Assembly (NCBI RefSeq): GCF_004342025.1
Contig: NZ_SLWN01000006.1
Location: 62,001 to 126,000, forward strand
Source of the DNA: Kribbella steppae
GTDB taxonomy: Bacteria > Actinomycetota > Actinomycetes > Propionibacteriales > Kribbellaceae
Direction of reading: 5' to 3'
DNA: 64,000 nucleotides
Part shown: positions 1-8,987 of the stretch, in pieces
How positions within the stretch are numbered: the stretch's first letter is position 1
Layout: the number at the start of each line of letters is the position of its first letter
The notes under the pieces: model-generated
Seen by the model: only the letters and a program-made list of their open reading frames with translations
Databases searched by the model: none
Told to the model about the DNA's origin: nothing
Position numbers and translations under genes: made by a program

Positions 1-418
1 AGTGCGGGCATCGCCACCTCCATGCCACAGTAGGCGGCACGGCCCGCGGGGCAACAAGCCTGAGCATCCGACGTGTTGCCGACTGCCCGGCCGATGAGTC
101 CCGTCCCCTTGCCGCCCGATCGTCCGGCCAGCCAGTCCCGTCCCGCCGGTGGCCGGCACGCTGGGCCACCACCCGGATCACCAAGACCACCCGCACCCAG
201 GCCACCGATCAGGTCGGTGCCGACGGGCCAGACCACGAGATCTGACCACCAGGCCGAGGGCGTCCGCGAGCTCAAAGGCTCCGCACGCCCTCCTCCTCGC
301 CAACGAGCACAACCGCGAACCCCGGCCGGGCACGTGCCGGCCACCGGTGTGGCCATGCTCAGCCGGTGGCCGGCACGCCCTGGTTCATGGTGCAGTTCGT
401 GGTGCCTGGCGCGCGTGA
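1..418. other. Left-edge stretch without a recognisable gene
   Basis: I see no convincing gene here. Open frames exist on the + strand but they are rich in Pro, Arg and Ala, as expected for random high-GC DNA, and show no motif or ribosome binding site. A gene could enter from the left edge, but every frame I read closes quickly or looks non-coding. Confidence 0.4.
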
Positions 419-1066
419 TCAGACCCCTGGTCGGGCGCGGGTCCTGAGCTGCTCGAAGCCGTAGTACACAGCCAGCAGGAACTGGACGAGCAGGGTGAGG
501 GGCGCGGAGATGAACGACAGTCCGATGCAGGCCGCGTAGAACGCCGTACCGATGGAGTAGCGCAGTACGGAGGCGCGCTGCTGGGCAGGTGTCATGTCGT
601 GGTCGACCAGATGGCGGCGCAGCACGTGCCACCAGATCAGGCTGAACGAGATCGCGGCGAGGGTGAGGTTGGTGCTGTAGACCGCGGCCGCGACATTCGC
701 GTCGATCGTGTCGTCCAGCAGGTACTCGGCGAACAGGTTCGTCGGGAACGGGAGCAACGCCGCCCACAGCAGCAAGAACAGGTTGAGGAACATCAGCCCG
801 CGGTCCGCTCGCTGGATCTGCCGGAACATCGAGTGGTGGTTGACCCACATGATGCCGAGGATCGCGAAGCTGGTCAGATAGGCGCCGAAGTGCGGCCACT
901 CGTCCACCAGGGCCGGCCAGAGCCGCTCGTCGGGCTCGAGCTCGGGGATGTGCAGTTCGAGGACGAGCAGCGTGATCGCGATCGCGAAGACCCCGTCACT
1001 GAACGTCTCGATGCGCGAGGTGTCGGCGAGGTCAGACTGGGTGGCCACGGTCACCCAGTCTGACAC
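419..1066 (-). CDS. TMEM175/DUF1211-family integral membrane protein (putative potassium channel)
   Basis: A 215-residue predicted membrane protein. Residues 18-40 carry the family hallmark RIETFSDGVFAIAITLLVLE, the first helix of TMEM175/DUF1211 proteins, whose FSD motif lines the pore in characterised bacterial members. Five more hydrophobic segments follow, including one with the WVNHHSMF motif, which gives the usual six-helix length. Known bacterial members form tetrameric potassium-selective leak channels; the role here is inferred from family. The GTG at 1066 is the first start, but GTG codons at positions 5 and 7 are alternatives, and a 13-bp perfect inverted repeat begins at the first GTG. 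It lies 4 nt downstream of the broken GH51 gene on the same strand. High confidence in family, moderate in exact start. Confidence 0.85.
   Translation of the reverse strand: MSDWVTVATQSDLADTSRIETFSDGVFAIAITLLVLELHIPELEPDERLWPALVDEWPHFGAYLTSFAILGIMWVNHHSMFRQIQRADRGLMFLNLFLLLWAALLPFPTNLFAEYLLDDTIDANVAAAVYSTNLTLAAISFSLIWWHVLRRHLVDHDMTPAQQRASVLRYSIGTAFYAACIGLSFISAPLTLLVQFLLAVYYGFEQLRTRARPGV
1031..1064 (-). promoter_or_regulatory. 13-bp inverted repeat at the TMEM175 start codon
   Basis: Perfect inverted repeat GTCAGACTGGGTG / CACCCAGTCTGAC with an 8-nt loop. In the minus-strand mRNA the stem begins at the last base of the first GTG codon, so it would fold over the start and the first codons of the channel gene. 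It may hinder initiation at that GTG or simply end transcription from the upstream remnant. There is no U-tract. Confidence 0.5.
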
Positions 1067-1070
1067 CGCT

Positions 1071-1760
1071 TCAATCAGTCGGGCGACAGCTGAGCGCGGT
1101 CCAGCTGATCGCCGGGAGGGTGACGATCAGCTTGCCGTCTTCGAGCCGGACCGACTCGTTCGGTTGCGGAGTGATCCGGTCGGGCTGCTCCGCGGAGTTG
1201 TTCGCCAGCCGGTCGTCGTCGTGCACTGTGACGGCTTCGGCGATGGTGGTCACGCCCGCGCGGCTGACGTCGACCGTGACCTCGATCGGGCCCTCGGTGG
1301 ATCGGTTGACCAGGAACACCGCGAGCTTGCCCTGGTCGTACGTCGCCACCGCGTCGACCGCCGTGATGTCGCCGTAGTTGGCCGTGCTGACGGTCGGCGA
1401 GTCGGTCTCCAGTCGCAGTACCTGGCCGGCTGCGAGCCGGGAGGTGATCGCGAACGGATGGAAGGTGGGCTGCCGCCAGGCCGGGCCGCCGCGCTCGGTC
1501 ATGATCGGCGCGATCACGTTCGCCAGCTGCGCGATGCAGGCGACGCCGACCCGGTCGCTGTGGCGCAGCAGCGAGATCAGCAGGTTGCCGACGACAACGG
1601 CATTGGTGACGTTGTACTCGTCCTCGATCCGCCGCGGCGCCACCGCCCATCCGTCCGGGTCCTCATCGGTCCGGCGCGAGCGGGCGCCGTACCAGACGTT
1701 CTACTCGTCGAAGGAGATGTCGATCTTCTTCGCGTGGTACTGGACTGGAACTTCTGGAGC
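1071..1760 (-). pseudogene. GH51 alpha-L-arabinofuranosidase remnant (C-terminal part, amber codon)
   Basis: The 190-residue open frame 1643-1071 matches the C-terminal half of GH51 arabinofuranosidases: an EYNVTNA segment, IAQLANVIAPI, HPFAITSR, and a closing beta domain ending in SWTALSC. Reading upstream in the same frame gives KKIDISFDE, a stop at 1703-1701, then NVWYGAR. The family sequence is FDEWNVWY, so a TGG Trp codon has become TAG. The N-terminal catalytic barrel is absent. Further upstream the frame changes character to a charged coiled-coil-like stretch (LAAENGALREFVEQL) that does not belong to GH51, so the remnant seems fused to other DNA near 1760. Intact enzymes remove arabinose from plant arabinoxylan. 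This copy is almost certainly inactive. Confidence 0.8.
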
Positions 1761-1912
1761 CGCAAGCTCCTGCAGCTCGCCGAGCCGGGACTGGAGCTGC
1801 TCGACGAACTCACGGAGTGCGCCATTCTCGGCCGCAAGGTGGATGTTGCGCGTTATGCCGGCTGATAGCAGTCGGAGGTCCCCATTTCGCACACGATCTC
1901 CACCGGCGACAG

Positions 1913-2830
1913 TTAGCGAAGCGCGTTCAGCTCGTCAAGGGCGCGATGGCCGCGCTCGACCACCCCTGGAACGACATCGTGGCGCCCGTGACGGATGGGG
2001 AACTCGAGCATCACGAGGATCTGTGTCGCTGCGAGCACCGCCGCCCCCTCCCAGTCGACCAGGTCGAGGATTCTCGTCCGCAGCCGCCTTCGGACACCGT
2101 CCAGCGGATCCTGGAAGGTGTACCACTGGAGGGTGGTGAGATCAGTCGCCCGTGTGCCGCTACCGGCGTTCCCGATATCCACGACCGCCACCACCGCTCC
2201 GTCACGGACCAGGACATTGTCGGGCTTGAGATCGGCATGGACCATGTCAGGTGCCTCTCGTGGTGGTGGGACGTCGCCACACACGAGCCGCAGGCGCTCG
2301 ACCAAGGCCGACACCACCGAGGAATACCCCGAGAGCTCGGCGACAGCCCTCGACAGACTCGGAGCTAAGTCTTGACCGGATTCCTGACCGGTGGCGAGCC
2401 GCCAGGCGTACGACCAGTGGTCGTAGGGCTCGGAGGCTTGGCCAGCCTGGAGTTCGATGATCTCCATCAGCTGCTCAACGAGGGACGGGGTCAGCTCTGG
2501 CGCGGGAGCCGCGTCAACGAAGTCCATCAGGTGCCATACATGAGTGGATGTGGCCCCCACTCCGAGCCAGGGCGGGGTGGGACAGCCGCGCCTACGCATG
2601 TGCTCGACCACTCTCTGGGCTCGCAACGACTCGTCCAGCTGGTTGGGGCGTGCCCGGGGCCATGCTTTGAGCACTGCATTTGCCCTTCCGGCCAACTGGA
2701 TGCGCATGGCACCCACATCCAAGCCTCCGGGTAGGCGACTGAGAAGAGTGACCTCTGCCCCGACCACGCTGGCCACGTCGTCCAGAACCTCGGCCGGCAG
2801 CTCTGGGTACTCCTCAGCAGCGGTGCTCAT
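1913..2830 (-). CDS. Aminoglycoside phosphotransferase (APH)-fold kinase
   Basis: A 305-residue protein from ATG 2830 (MSTAAEEYPELP). The open frame extends upstream, but that part is Arg/Pro-rich antisense of the integrase remnant. The catalytic loop HADLKPDN (HxDxxxxN) and the metal-binding VVDIGN (Asp in place of the DFG position) mark it as an APH/choline-kinase-fold small-molecule kinase. An N-lobe Lys candidate is AVLKAW. Members phosphorylate aminoglycosides, other antibiotics, sugars or choline, and the substrate cannot be read from the sequence. It stands alone between two degraded mobile or metabolic remnants, which suggests acquisition by transfer. It looks intact. Confidence 0.8.
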   Translation of the reverse strand: MSTAAEEYPELPAEVLDDVASVVGAEVTLLSRLPGGLDVGAMRIQLAGRANAVLKAWPRARPNQLDESLRAQRVVEHMRRRGCPTPPWLGVGATSTHVWHLMDFVDAAPAPELTPSLVEQLMEIIELQAGQASEPYDHWSYAWRLATGQESGQDLAPSLSRAVAELSGYSSVVSALVERLRLVCGDVPPPREAPDMVHADLKPDNVLVRDGAVVAVVDIGNAGSGTRATDLTTLQWYTFQDPLDGVRRRLRTRILDLVDWEGAAVLAATQILVMLEFPIRHGRHDVVPGVVERGHRALDELNALR

Positions 2831-2961
2831 TCTTGTGCCGTATCCCTTCGCCCTCTTGCCGCGGCTTGTGTGTTGGGCTTGGTTCTCTGCAGCTGGATCA
2901 CAGTACGACGGGCTGCTTCGTTTGATCCTCTCCATTAACGCGCGGCCTGGCCGCGCCCGTT

Positions 2962-5075
2962 CTAGGCTTTCTGCCTGGCCGGTGCCGTGGAGGGCATTCC
3001 GAGGCTGATGGCGCGTTGGGTCTGTCCTCGATTGCTGCGGAGGAAGGTGAGGGTGAGGTCGATGCCTTCGATTTCGCCGTGCCAGCCTTGGGCGTTGGCC
3101 TGCTGGCGGCGTTGGACGAGGTCTTCTTCGATCTCGTCCAGCCGGGGCAGCATGCCTGGCTTGAGAGTGAGCATCGGGCAGCGAATGCAGGCGTGTTCGT
3201 GAGCGCACGGTGTCGCGTAGGGGCGTCCGCAGGACCCTAGCTCGACTTCGCGTTTGTCGAAGTGTTCTTCGAACTCGGACCACTCGGTGCTGGTCGGGTC
3301 ACGGTATTCCTCGGTAGGTCGTTGGTCGCGTCGCCGGTCGAGGAACTCCTGGTAGTGGCGGACAATGTCGTCGTCGAAGACCGCGACGTAGCCGCGGGTG
3401 GTCTCGATGCTGAGGTGCCCGAGGAGAGCTGCTCCGATGTGGATGGGCAGGCCAGAGTTGACCAGGTCAGTCGCGAAGAGACGCCGGAAGTCGTGTGGGG
3501 CGAACCGGACACCTTCGAACTCGGGATGGGTGACGGCGAGCGCTTCGCAGCGCTCGTTGAGCCGGCGCCGGACGGTGGCCGGATTAATCGCGGATCGGGT
3601 CAGTCCGTTGCGGCGCTGGAACAAGAACGGGAGCGAAATCTTCCAGATCCGCTCGTGAGGGTCGTAGCTGTGCGCGAGAGGGACAGTGCCGTGCTGGCTG
3701 CGGTGGCGTTTGATGACCTGGGCGACGGCATGGAACAGCTCGGCCGACATGGGGATGACGCGTTCGCGATCGGCCTTGGACGGCGCGATGACCAGCAACG
3801 CGATGCTTCGCCGTTGGTGCGCTGGTAGTTGCGGATGCTCAGGTGGGACAGCTCCAAGAGCTCCTCGATGCGCAGGCCGGCGTGCCGCAGGATCTCGACG
3901 ACGGCCCAGTCGAGAAAGGCGCCGTCTTCGTCGACCGTGACGTGCACGAGTTGGCCGGTGTCGCGGTTGAGGACTCGCAGCGGCCCGTTGTCGCGCTGGT
4001 CGGCTTGGGTGGCGACGCGTTGCCAGCGGGTGCCGCTGTGGATGAAATGTTCGCCTGGCGCGGCGGTTGTGTGGCTGTGAGCAGCTCGCGGAGCTCCAGC
4101 CATCGCACGCTGACGTGCTCGACCAGCGTTGGCAGCAGCGGTTGCCGGACGCGTGTCCGTTCGGCGGTGCGTTCGTTCAGTCTGCGTCGGTTGACGTGGC
4201 TCCAGCGCACTTCGGCTTCCCGGACCGGGCAAGGCGCGACCCACGGCCCCCAGCGCTCGGGTTCGGCGTGCGCCCAGCTTTGAAGGTCGACGTAGAACGA
4301 CCGGATCTTGATGAGGATCGCGTCGAGGCTGAGCCGCCGCCGGCCGCCCGGCAGCACCATCACGGCTTCTTTCCACTGCTGGTAGGTCTCTTCGGTGAGC
4401 CGCAGATCGCTCCGGGCGGGGTTGACCTTTCGACGGTGCGCCAAAACGTCTCCATCAGGATGTGGGCGATGCCATTGACCGAGTTGTAGTCCATGCCAGC
4501 GCCGCGGCGGCGGATGTACTCCACGAACAGGTCACGGATGCCGGGATCGCTGGGCCGGTGGCGGTCGACGAGCTCCTCGACCGTTAGCTGCCCCCTGGTT
4601 CGGGCGGCTCGCAGTGTGTGAGGGGCGTTGGCCGGGAAGTGCCCCATCGAGTGCAGAAGTTGCCAGGCGGCGGTGCCGGAGTTGCTGCGCACTCGTCCTT
4701 CCCCCGTGATGCAGCTTCCTGGCCTCCAGCGCGCAATGCAGCAGGCCTTCAGGAGTGAGATCGCGCAACGTGATGCCGAAGACGGTCAACGCGCCGGTCA
4801 CGTCGACCAGCGCGGCGCGCTGCATGAACTCCAAGGCCGGCGACGCGGCAACGTGGTCGAAGAACTTGTCAAGCAGAGGATCGCCAGAAGCCAGCCGGAA
4901 GTGACGCGGGTAGGCGGGATAGCGACCGGCGCGGAAGCTGGGCCTCACGATCCGCAGGCAGAACAGGATCCGGGCGGCCGTGACCAGCTCACCACGCTTC
5001 GGTTTGGTCAACCCCAGATCGCCGGGGGTGAGCTGGCCGTCATTGAGCCCGCGGCCTTGCCAGCGTTCGTGGGGG
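2962..5075 (-). pseudogene. Large tyrosine-type site-specific integrase broken by about four frameshifts
   Basis: The C-terminal piece (3798-2962) has tyrosine recombinase motifs: APHDFRRLFATD (the HxxR box), LLGHLSIETTRGY (LLGH box and nucleophile Tyr), then a Cys-rich tail with CAHEHACIRCPM. The rest of the protein continues upstream, but each stretch is in another frame. HAGLRIEELLELSHLS (first catalytic Arg) is read at about 3800-4070, RRKVNPARSDLRLTEETYQQ at about 4070-4445, LTVEELVDRHRPSDPGIRD at about 4445-4700, and GELVTAARILFCLRIVRPSF above 4700. Joined, these give about 700 residues, the size of the large actinobacterial integrases that work in sets with other recombinases. With about four shifts it is a decayed gene, marking an old integrated element. 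Confidence 0.82.
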
Positions 5076-5491
5076 TTGGCGGGTCGACGAGGCGGGGCAG
5101 ATCACCGGTGAGTTCGTTCCCAACAACTCGACTGGCTGGGAGATCGGCCCGGGCGAGCGGTGCGCGACAGGATCGAGGAGTTGTTGGCGCAGCAGGTCGA
5201 CGGGGCCAAGGTCGAGTGTTTGAAGATCACCGACGAGCCGAAGTTCCTCACCGGTGGCAAGCCGCTGGCGGATGATCTGGTCAAGGCGCAGGTGGTGCGG
5301 ACCGGTCTTGCCGAGTTCGGGCTGTCGGTGGAGCGGCCGAATGGCGGCGGGACGTTCTGACGGGTGTGTTCAGTCTGGCCGTGACCAGGATGGACGAGCC
5401 GGAGGTGCATGAGCAGTCCTGGCTCGATCTGGGCGAAACCATCGACCAGGTCGGCCCACTCCTGGAGGAACGGCTGCTCTCCCTCGGCTGA
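5071..5491 (+). pseudogene. Degraded coding fragment of unknown family
   Basis: Three short stretches look coding but sit in different frames. The first reads VDEAGQITGEFVPNNSTGWE (about 5083-5158). The second, from 5160, is a 66-residue stretch with EELLAQQVDGAKVECLKITD and GGKPLADDLVKAQVVRTGL, ending at 5360. The third reads SWLDLGETIDQVGPLLEERL and ends at 5491. Composition is balanced, unlike shadow frames, so I take this as a real gene or genes broken by frameshifts. I do not recognise the family. It overlaps the 5' end of the decayed integrase on the other strand, so part of the signal could be coincidental. Confidence 0.3.
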
Positions 5492-5594
5492 AGACGTCAA
5501 GCCAGGCCCGACGGACAACCGTACAAGTCCTGGCTGCGGGAGCTCCCACCGAAGCCGGGCCAGCAGTCATGCGGAGGGCATCGCCCCGTCCGCG

Positions 5595-6257
5595 TTACTC
5601 GGTTCTGCGCATGCCCGGTGGAGCTGTAGCGAAAGCCTGCACGTCCGTGGAGCGCGGCCCCCGAGCGCTGAGCTCTTGACGGGCATCCGGCTCACACGTG
5701 GAAACTCCGCTCGGGCACTCACGCGGCGCAGGCCACCAAACCACCGCGATCCACTCCGCCTCAGCGGGCGGATTCGGCAAGTCCCACTCGACTGTCCAGC
5801 GGCCGTCTTGCTCGACCCTGGCCTCGGGCGAGACCAGCCACTTCCCGACGGCACGTGCCGTCCTCGTGGCGGACTCCGCACCTGTCTGCGGATTTGGCCG
5901 GGCAACCACAAAGATCGCCGAGCCAGAAAACAGCGGCCCCTGGGCGGTGCCGGTGAAGCGGTAACGTCGCCCGGGCGGCGGCGGTATTGGCCGCTCGGAC
6001 CAGGAAGTGATAGCGATCGATGGCCCGCCTGACTGTTCCGAACTGGAATTGGTTGGCGGCATAGAACTGGTTGGGAGCGAGGTCGACGCGAAGCTGGTCG
6101 AGCTGGGTGTGGCAGTCGTCGACTTGTCCCCTGAGTGGCCGTCGCCACCTACCAAACCAATCAAGGCCGCGCCGATCGTCGCAATGGCAGCAATGCCTGC
6201 AATCACCAACGGCTGCCCGCGCTCGAACCGCTTACCATTGCGCCGAGGCTTGGCCAT
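5595..6257 (-). CDS. Hypothetical membrane-anchored extracytoplasmic protein
   Basis: A 220-residue protein starting MAKPRRNGKRFERGQ, with GTGGGG just upstream as a possible ribosome binding site (an in-frame GTG at 6266 is an alternative start). A basic N-terminus is followed by one hydrophobic segment (about residues 16-37, LVIAGIAAIATIGAALIGLV), then a Ser/Thr/Pro-rich linker (about 40-75), then a globular domain beginning SIAITSW. That layout is a type II anchored protein with an exposed domain. I recognise no family. The C-terminal 30 residues carry two Cys (ECPSGVSTC) that could pair outside the cell. No clear operon partner. Confidence 0.6.
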   Translation of the reverse strand: MAKPRRNGKRFERGQPLVIAGIAAIATIGAALIGLVGGDGHSGDKSTTATPSSTSFASTSLPTSSMPPTNSSSEQSGGPSIAITSWSERPIPPPPGRRYRFTGTAQGPLFSGSAIFVVARPNPQTGAESATRTARAVGKWLVSPEARVEQDGRWTVEWDLPNPPAEAEWIAVVWWPAPRECPSGVSTCEPDARQELSARGPRSTDVQAFATAPPGMRRTE

Positions 6258-6746
6258 ATTCCCCACCGTTCCCGATCGCTATGCCCAGCCCTCGATCAAA
6301 GTCCATGCAAGATCCGCCTGCAATCATTGAGACCTGGTCACTAGGCCTGTCGGACGCTCACAGCGCTGATGAAGCCGACACTTGCTGCGTCCCCGCAGAT
6401 TGTGTTCCCCACCTCTGTGTACCTCTGCAACTGATGATCGGACCCCGAGCTACCGACGTTACATCGCTGTGTGTATGCATTCGTCCGACTGAGCGTGGCT
6501 CAACTATTAGCGATGGTTCCCCGGCTTCTTGCTGACGGCACCCGCGGACAAGAGTGGACTAGAGTGGATCGATTGCCAAGCCCGCAGACTCCATCCGAGG
6601 GGTCGAACCCGAGCGTTCGAGCCAAGTCTGGGCACTGCTCGAAGGCTCGGCCGGCGCCGCAGCTGCCAACGGAATCTCGAGCCGCTCGCCTGCGCCGAAC
6701 GCCAACGCGGCACGGAGAATGGCCCCCGCGATGCGCCGGGCCGTGG

Positions 6747-8205
6747 GCATGGTTTTGGGCACGAACTCACGTCTAGCAGGGTCTGCGGGAGTCTAGGGCG
6801 ACCGAAGCCAAAGGCACTGAAGTACGCTGCAGTTGGCTGCCGACTACGACATACAAGTCTCTTCGGATCAGGTCGTCCGGGCGCTGTCACGGCAAAGTCG
6901 GTTTCTGATTGGGAGCGCGGCTGGTACTCGTGGCCGATCGCACCTGTACGTGCAGCCTTGCGTGAGGTGCTCGGAGCGTCGGCCGACGCGGACCTCGGCT
7001 TCGAGAATCGGCGGAGTCGTGCCTCGGAGCCTGACGGCGGGGGAGTCGGCCACCAGAGTATGTCCTTGCTTGATCTGGCCCGTCCGGAGGCAACATCCCC
7101 GGTAGGCGTTGTCGACGTGCCCGGGGGGCGATCGTTCCATGGGGCGGAGTTGGCAGCGGTGATCGCTACCTCAGTGCCGGTCGACGGCGGCGTCGTACTC
7201 GATCCATCGCCTGACCTGCTGGGCAGCCTGGAGCGACCTCATCGTCGATCGATACTGATCACGCGGACACTTTCCGAGGATGGTCCGGTCACTCACATTG
7301 CCGATGGACGGGAGTTCGCTGCCGGCGCCGTACGGCGTGCGGAGGCTCATCGGGTGCCGACCGCATACCGCTTGGACGATCTGACGATCGCAATCGTCTG
7401 GGCGGTTGCGAACATCGACTCGGCGATCCTCGCCGATGACAGCCGCCTGCATTCCTACCAGCAGTCGCTGTCGCAATACGAGGAGAGCTCTGCATCGTCG
7501 GCGACGCTGAGCGAGGTGCCCAAGCTGAACAATGTGGCGAGGCAATGGCTCGGATCTGAATTCTGCGCGCGCCACATCATCCGCCATCTCTCTCGGCTCA
7601 CGACCGAACCGTTCTTCTGGAGTCGCGAGCAACGGGGTGAGGAAGCCGCAGCGTGGCTCTTGTGGAGCCACAAACTGAGCTACCTACGACACACCTCGAC
7701 CCGTTATCCGAAGATGCGTCGCGGCTTCTGCATCCCGGAGCACGAGGTCCGCTCGTCGGCTCGGTATGAACGTGTGCTCCTCCTGCTCGCCGTCGCGCTG
7801 ATGGAGGCTTGTGGTATCGAGGCGCAGGTCGTCTCCGAGGCAGATCTTGGTGAGATCGAAGGCTTCGTCCTCGCGGACGATCTGATCGTGGCGAATTGGT
7901 TGCGAGGGGCGGGCCTCTGGTACGTCGACACGGACGCGCCGTCGTCGCGCTGGGCCACCTATCGCGATGTCTCGAATCACACGGCCTCGAAGTCTGTCAT
8001 CGATCAGCCGACCTCAGCCGGTCGGATTGAAGCATTGGCTGCGTACCTCGACGTGCCTTGGGCCTGGCTCGCTACACGCTGCCGTGAGCTCGCCGCAGAA
8101 GGAGTCGATGGACTAGTTCATCCGCGCAGCCGGCTACTGTCCACCGACGGTCTCATGACCGCTGTCCGTTACGTTGCCTATCTCAACCAACCGCAGAATT
8201 CCTGA
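6747..8205 (+). CDS. XRE-type regulator-like protein with large C-terminal domain; 5' end probably frameshifted
   Basis: The frame ending at 8205 contains the end of a helix-turn-helix module (TAKSVSDWERGWYSWP, then VRAALREVLGASADADLGF) typical of actinobacterial XRE-like regulators. A roughly 350-residue C-terminal region of unknown function follows. Upstream, HELTSSRV and KYAAVGCRL could be the start of the helix-turn-helix, but no good start codon lies in frame. The ATG at 6747 is in another frame, and only a TTG at 6529 is in frame, preceded by non-coding-looking sequence. I suspect a frameshift near 6750; an internal ATG at 7060 would give a protein without the DNA-binding domain. The stop is 11 nt before the GTG of the DUF296 gene, so they are probably co-transcribed. 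Confidence 0.55.
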
Positions 8206-8216
8206 AGGAGCATTCA

Positions 8217-8678
8217 GTGCAAGCAGCCGAAGTCACCCCAGGTCGGACATTCGCCGCTCGCTTCGACCACGACGAGGACTTCTACACCGCCCTCAACGAC
8301 TTCTGCCGCACACACGACATCCGCCAGGCCTTCATCCCGATGTTCATCGCCGGCCTGCGCAACGTGGAACTGGTTGGCAGTTGTGAGCGGATCGAAGACC
8401 CGGAGGCTCCTGTCTGGAGCTCGGTCCACCTCGAGTACGTCGAGGCCCTCGGCGGCGGCACCTTGGCGTACGACGAGGAAACCTCGGAACTCCGTCCCCA
8501 CATCCACGTCTCGGTCGGCCTCAAAACTCACTCGGCCTCCGGCTACACCAGCCACCTGCTCGGAGCAACCGTCCAGTTCCTCACCGAGATGTACGTCGTC
8601 GAAGTCGCCGACCCAACCTGGTCGCGACCACGCAACCCGTCCCTCTACGACGTGCCCCTGCTGACCTTCAACAGCTGA
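8217..8678 (+). CDS. PPC/DUF296 domain protein
   Basis: A 153-residue single-domain protein. GTG 8217 is preceded by AAGGAG with 7-nt spacing. The sequence fits the PPC (plant and prokaryote conserved, DUF296) fold: an N-terminal GRTFAARFDHDEDFYTALND, central AFIPMFIAGLRNVELVG, HIHVSVG with the two conserved His, and a closing GATVQFLTEMYVVEV. In prokaryotes the domain stands alone, forms trimers and may bind metal or DNA; in plants it is joined to AT-hooks. It follows the XRE-like gene by 11 nt, so a regulatory pair is possible, but this is inference. The family assignment is sound. Confidence 0.8.
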   Translation: MQAAEVTPGRTFAARFDHDEDFYTALNDFCRTHDIRQAFIPMFIAGLRNVELVGSCERIEDPEAPVWSSVHLEYVEALGGGTLAYDEETSELRPHIHVSVGLKTHSASGYTSHLLGATVQFLTEMYVVEVADPTWSRPRNPSLYDVPLLTFNS

Positions 8679-8915
8679 CGGCGGAAGGTCCTCATACCCG
8701 CTGTCCGGGGAGTGTGGGTCGACCCAGACCCAGACCCAGACGTCGGAGTTGTCGGCGGAGGGATGGTAGGCGAGCGCCCAGCCGCGAACGTCGTCCGCGG
8801 TCCGGCCCATCCGCTGTGCGGCGCGACGACGCTCTTCCCAGTCCTCGACGTAGAAGACCTGGCCGTGACCGGGACCTCCGGACAGCCTGACCGTCTGTCG
8901 GCCACCCTGACCCAT
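8670..8915 (-). CDS. Small conserved-looking hypothetical protein, 3' end uncertain
   Basis: From ATG 8915 the frame reads a compact 80-residue sequence: TVRLSGGPGHGQVFYVEDWE, then AAQRMGRTADDVRGWALAY, then a DVWVWVWV strand. The SGGPxxGQ start is common in small actinobacterial and phage-associated proteins of unknown function. The frame has no stop before 8214, where it would run antisense through the DUF296 gene, so the original stop may be lost. I give the end where coding character fades, just over the DUF296 stop codon. Function unknown. Confidence 0.35.
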
Positions 8916-8987
8916 AGCCCGATCATCAGCCCTCCCACAACTCAGAATTCGCCATTGCTGCGAGACGTCGCAGCCGGGCTCCACTGA

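Noticed and set aside
2831..3283. N-terminal extension of the APH-like kinase
   Set aside because: The extension is Arg/Pro-rich and runs in another frame through the tyrosine integrase C-terminus on the same strand; the ATG at 2830 gives the normal family length.
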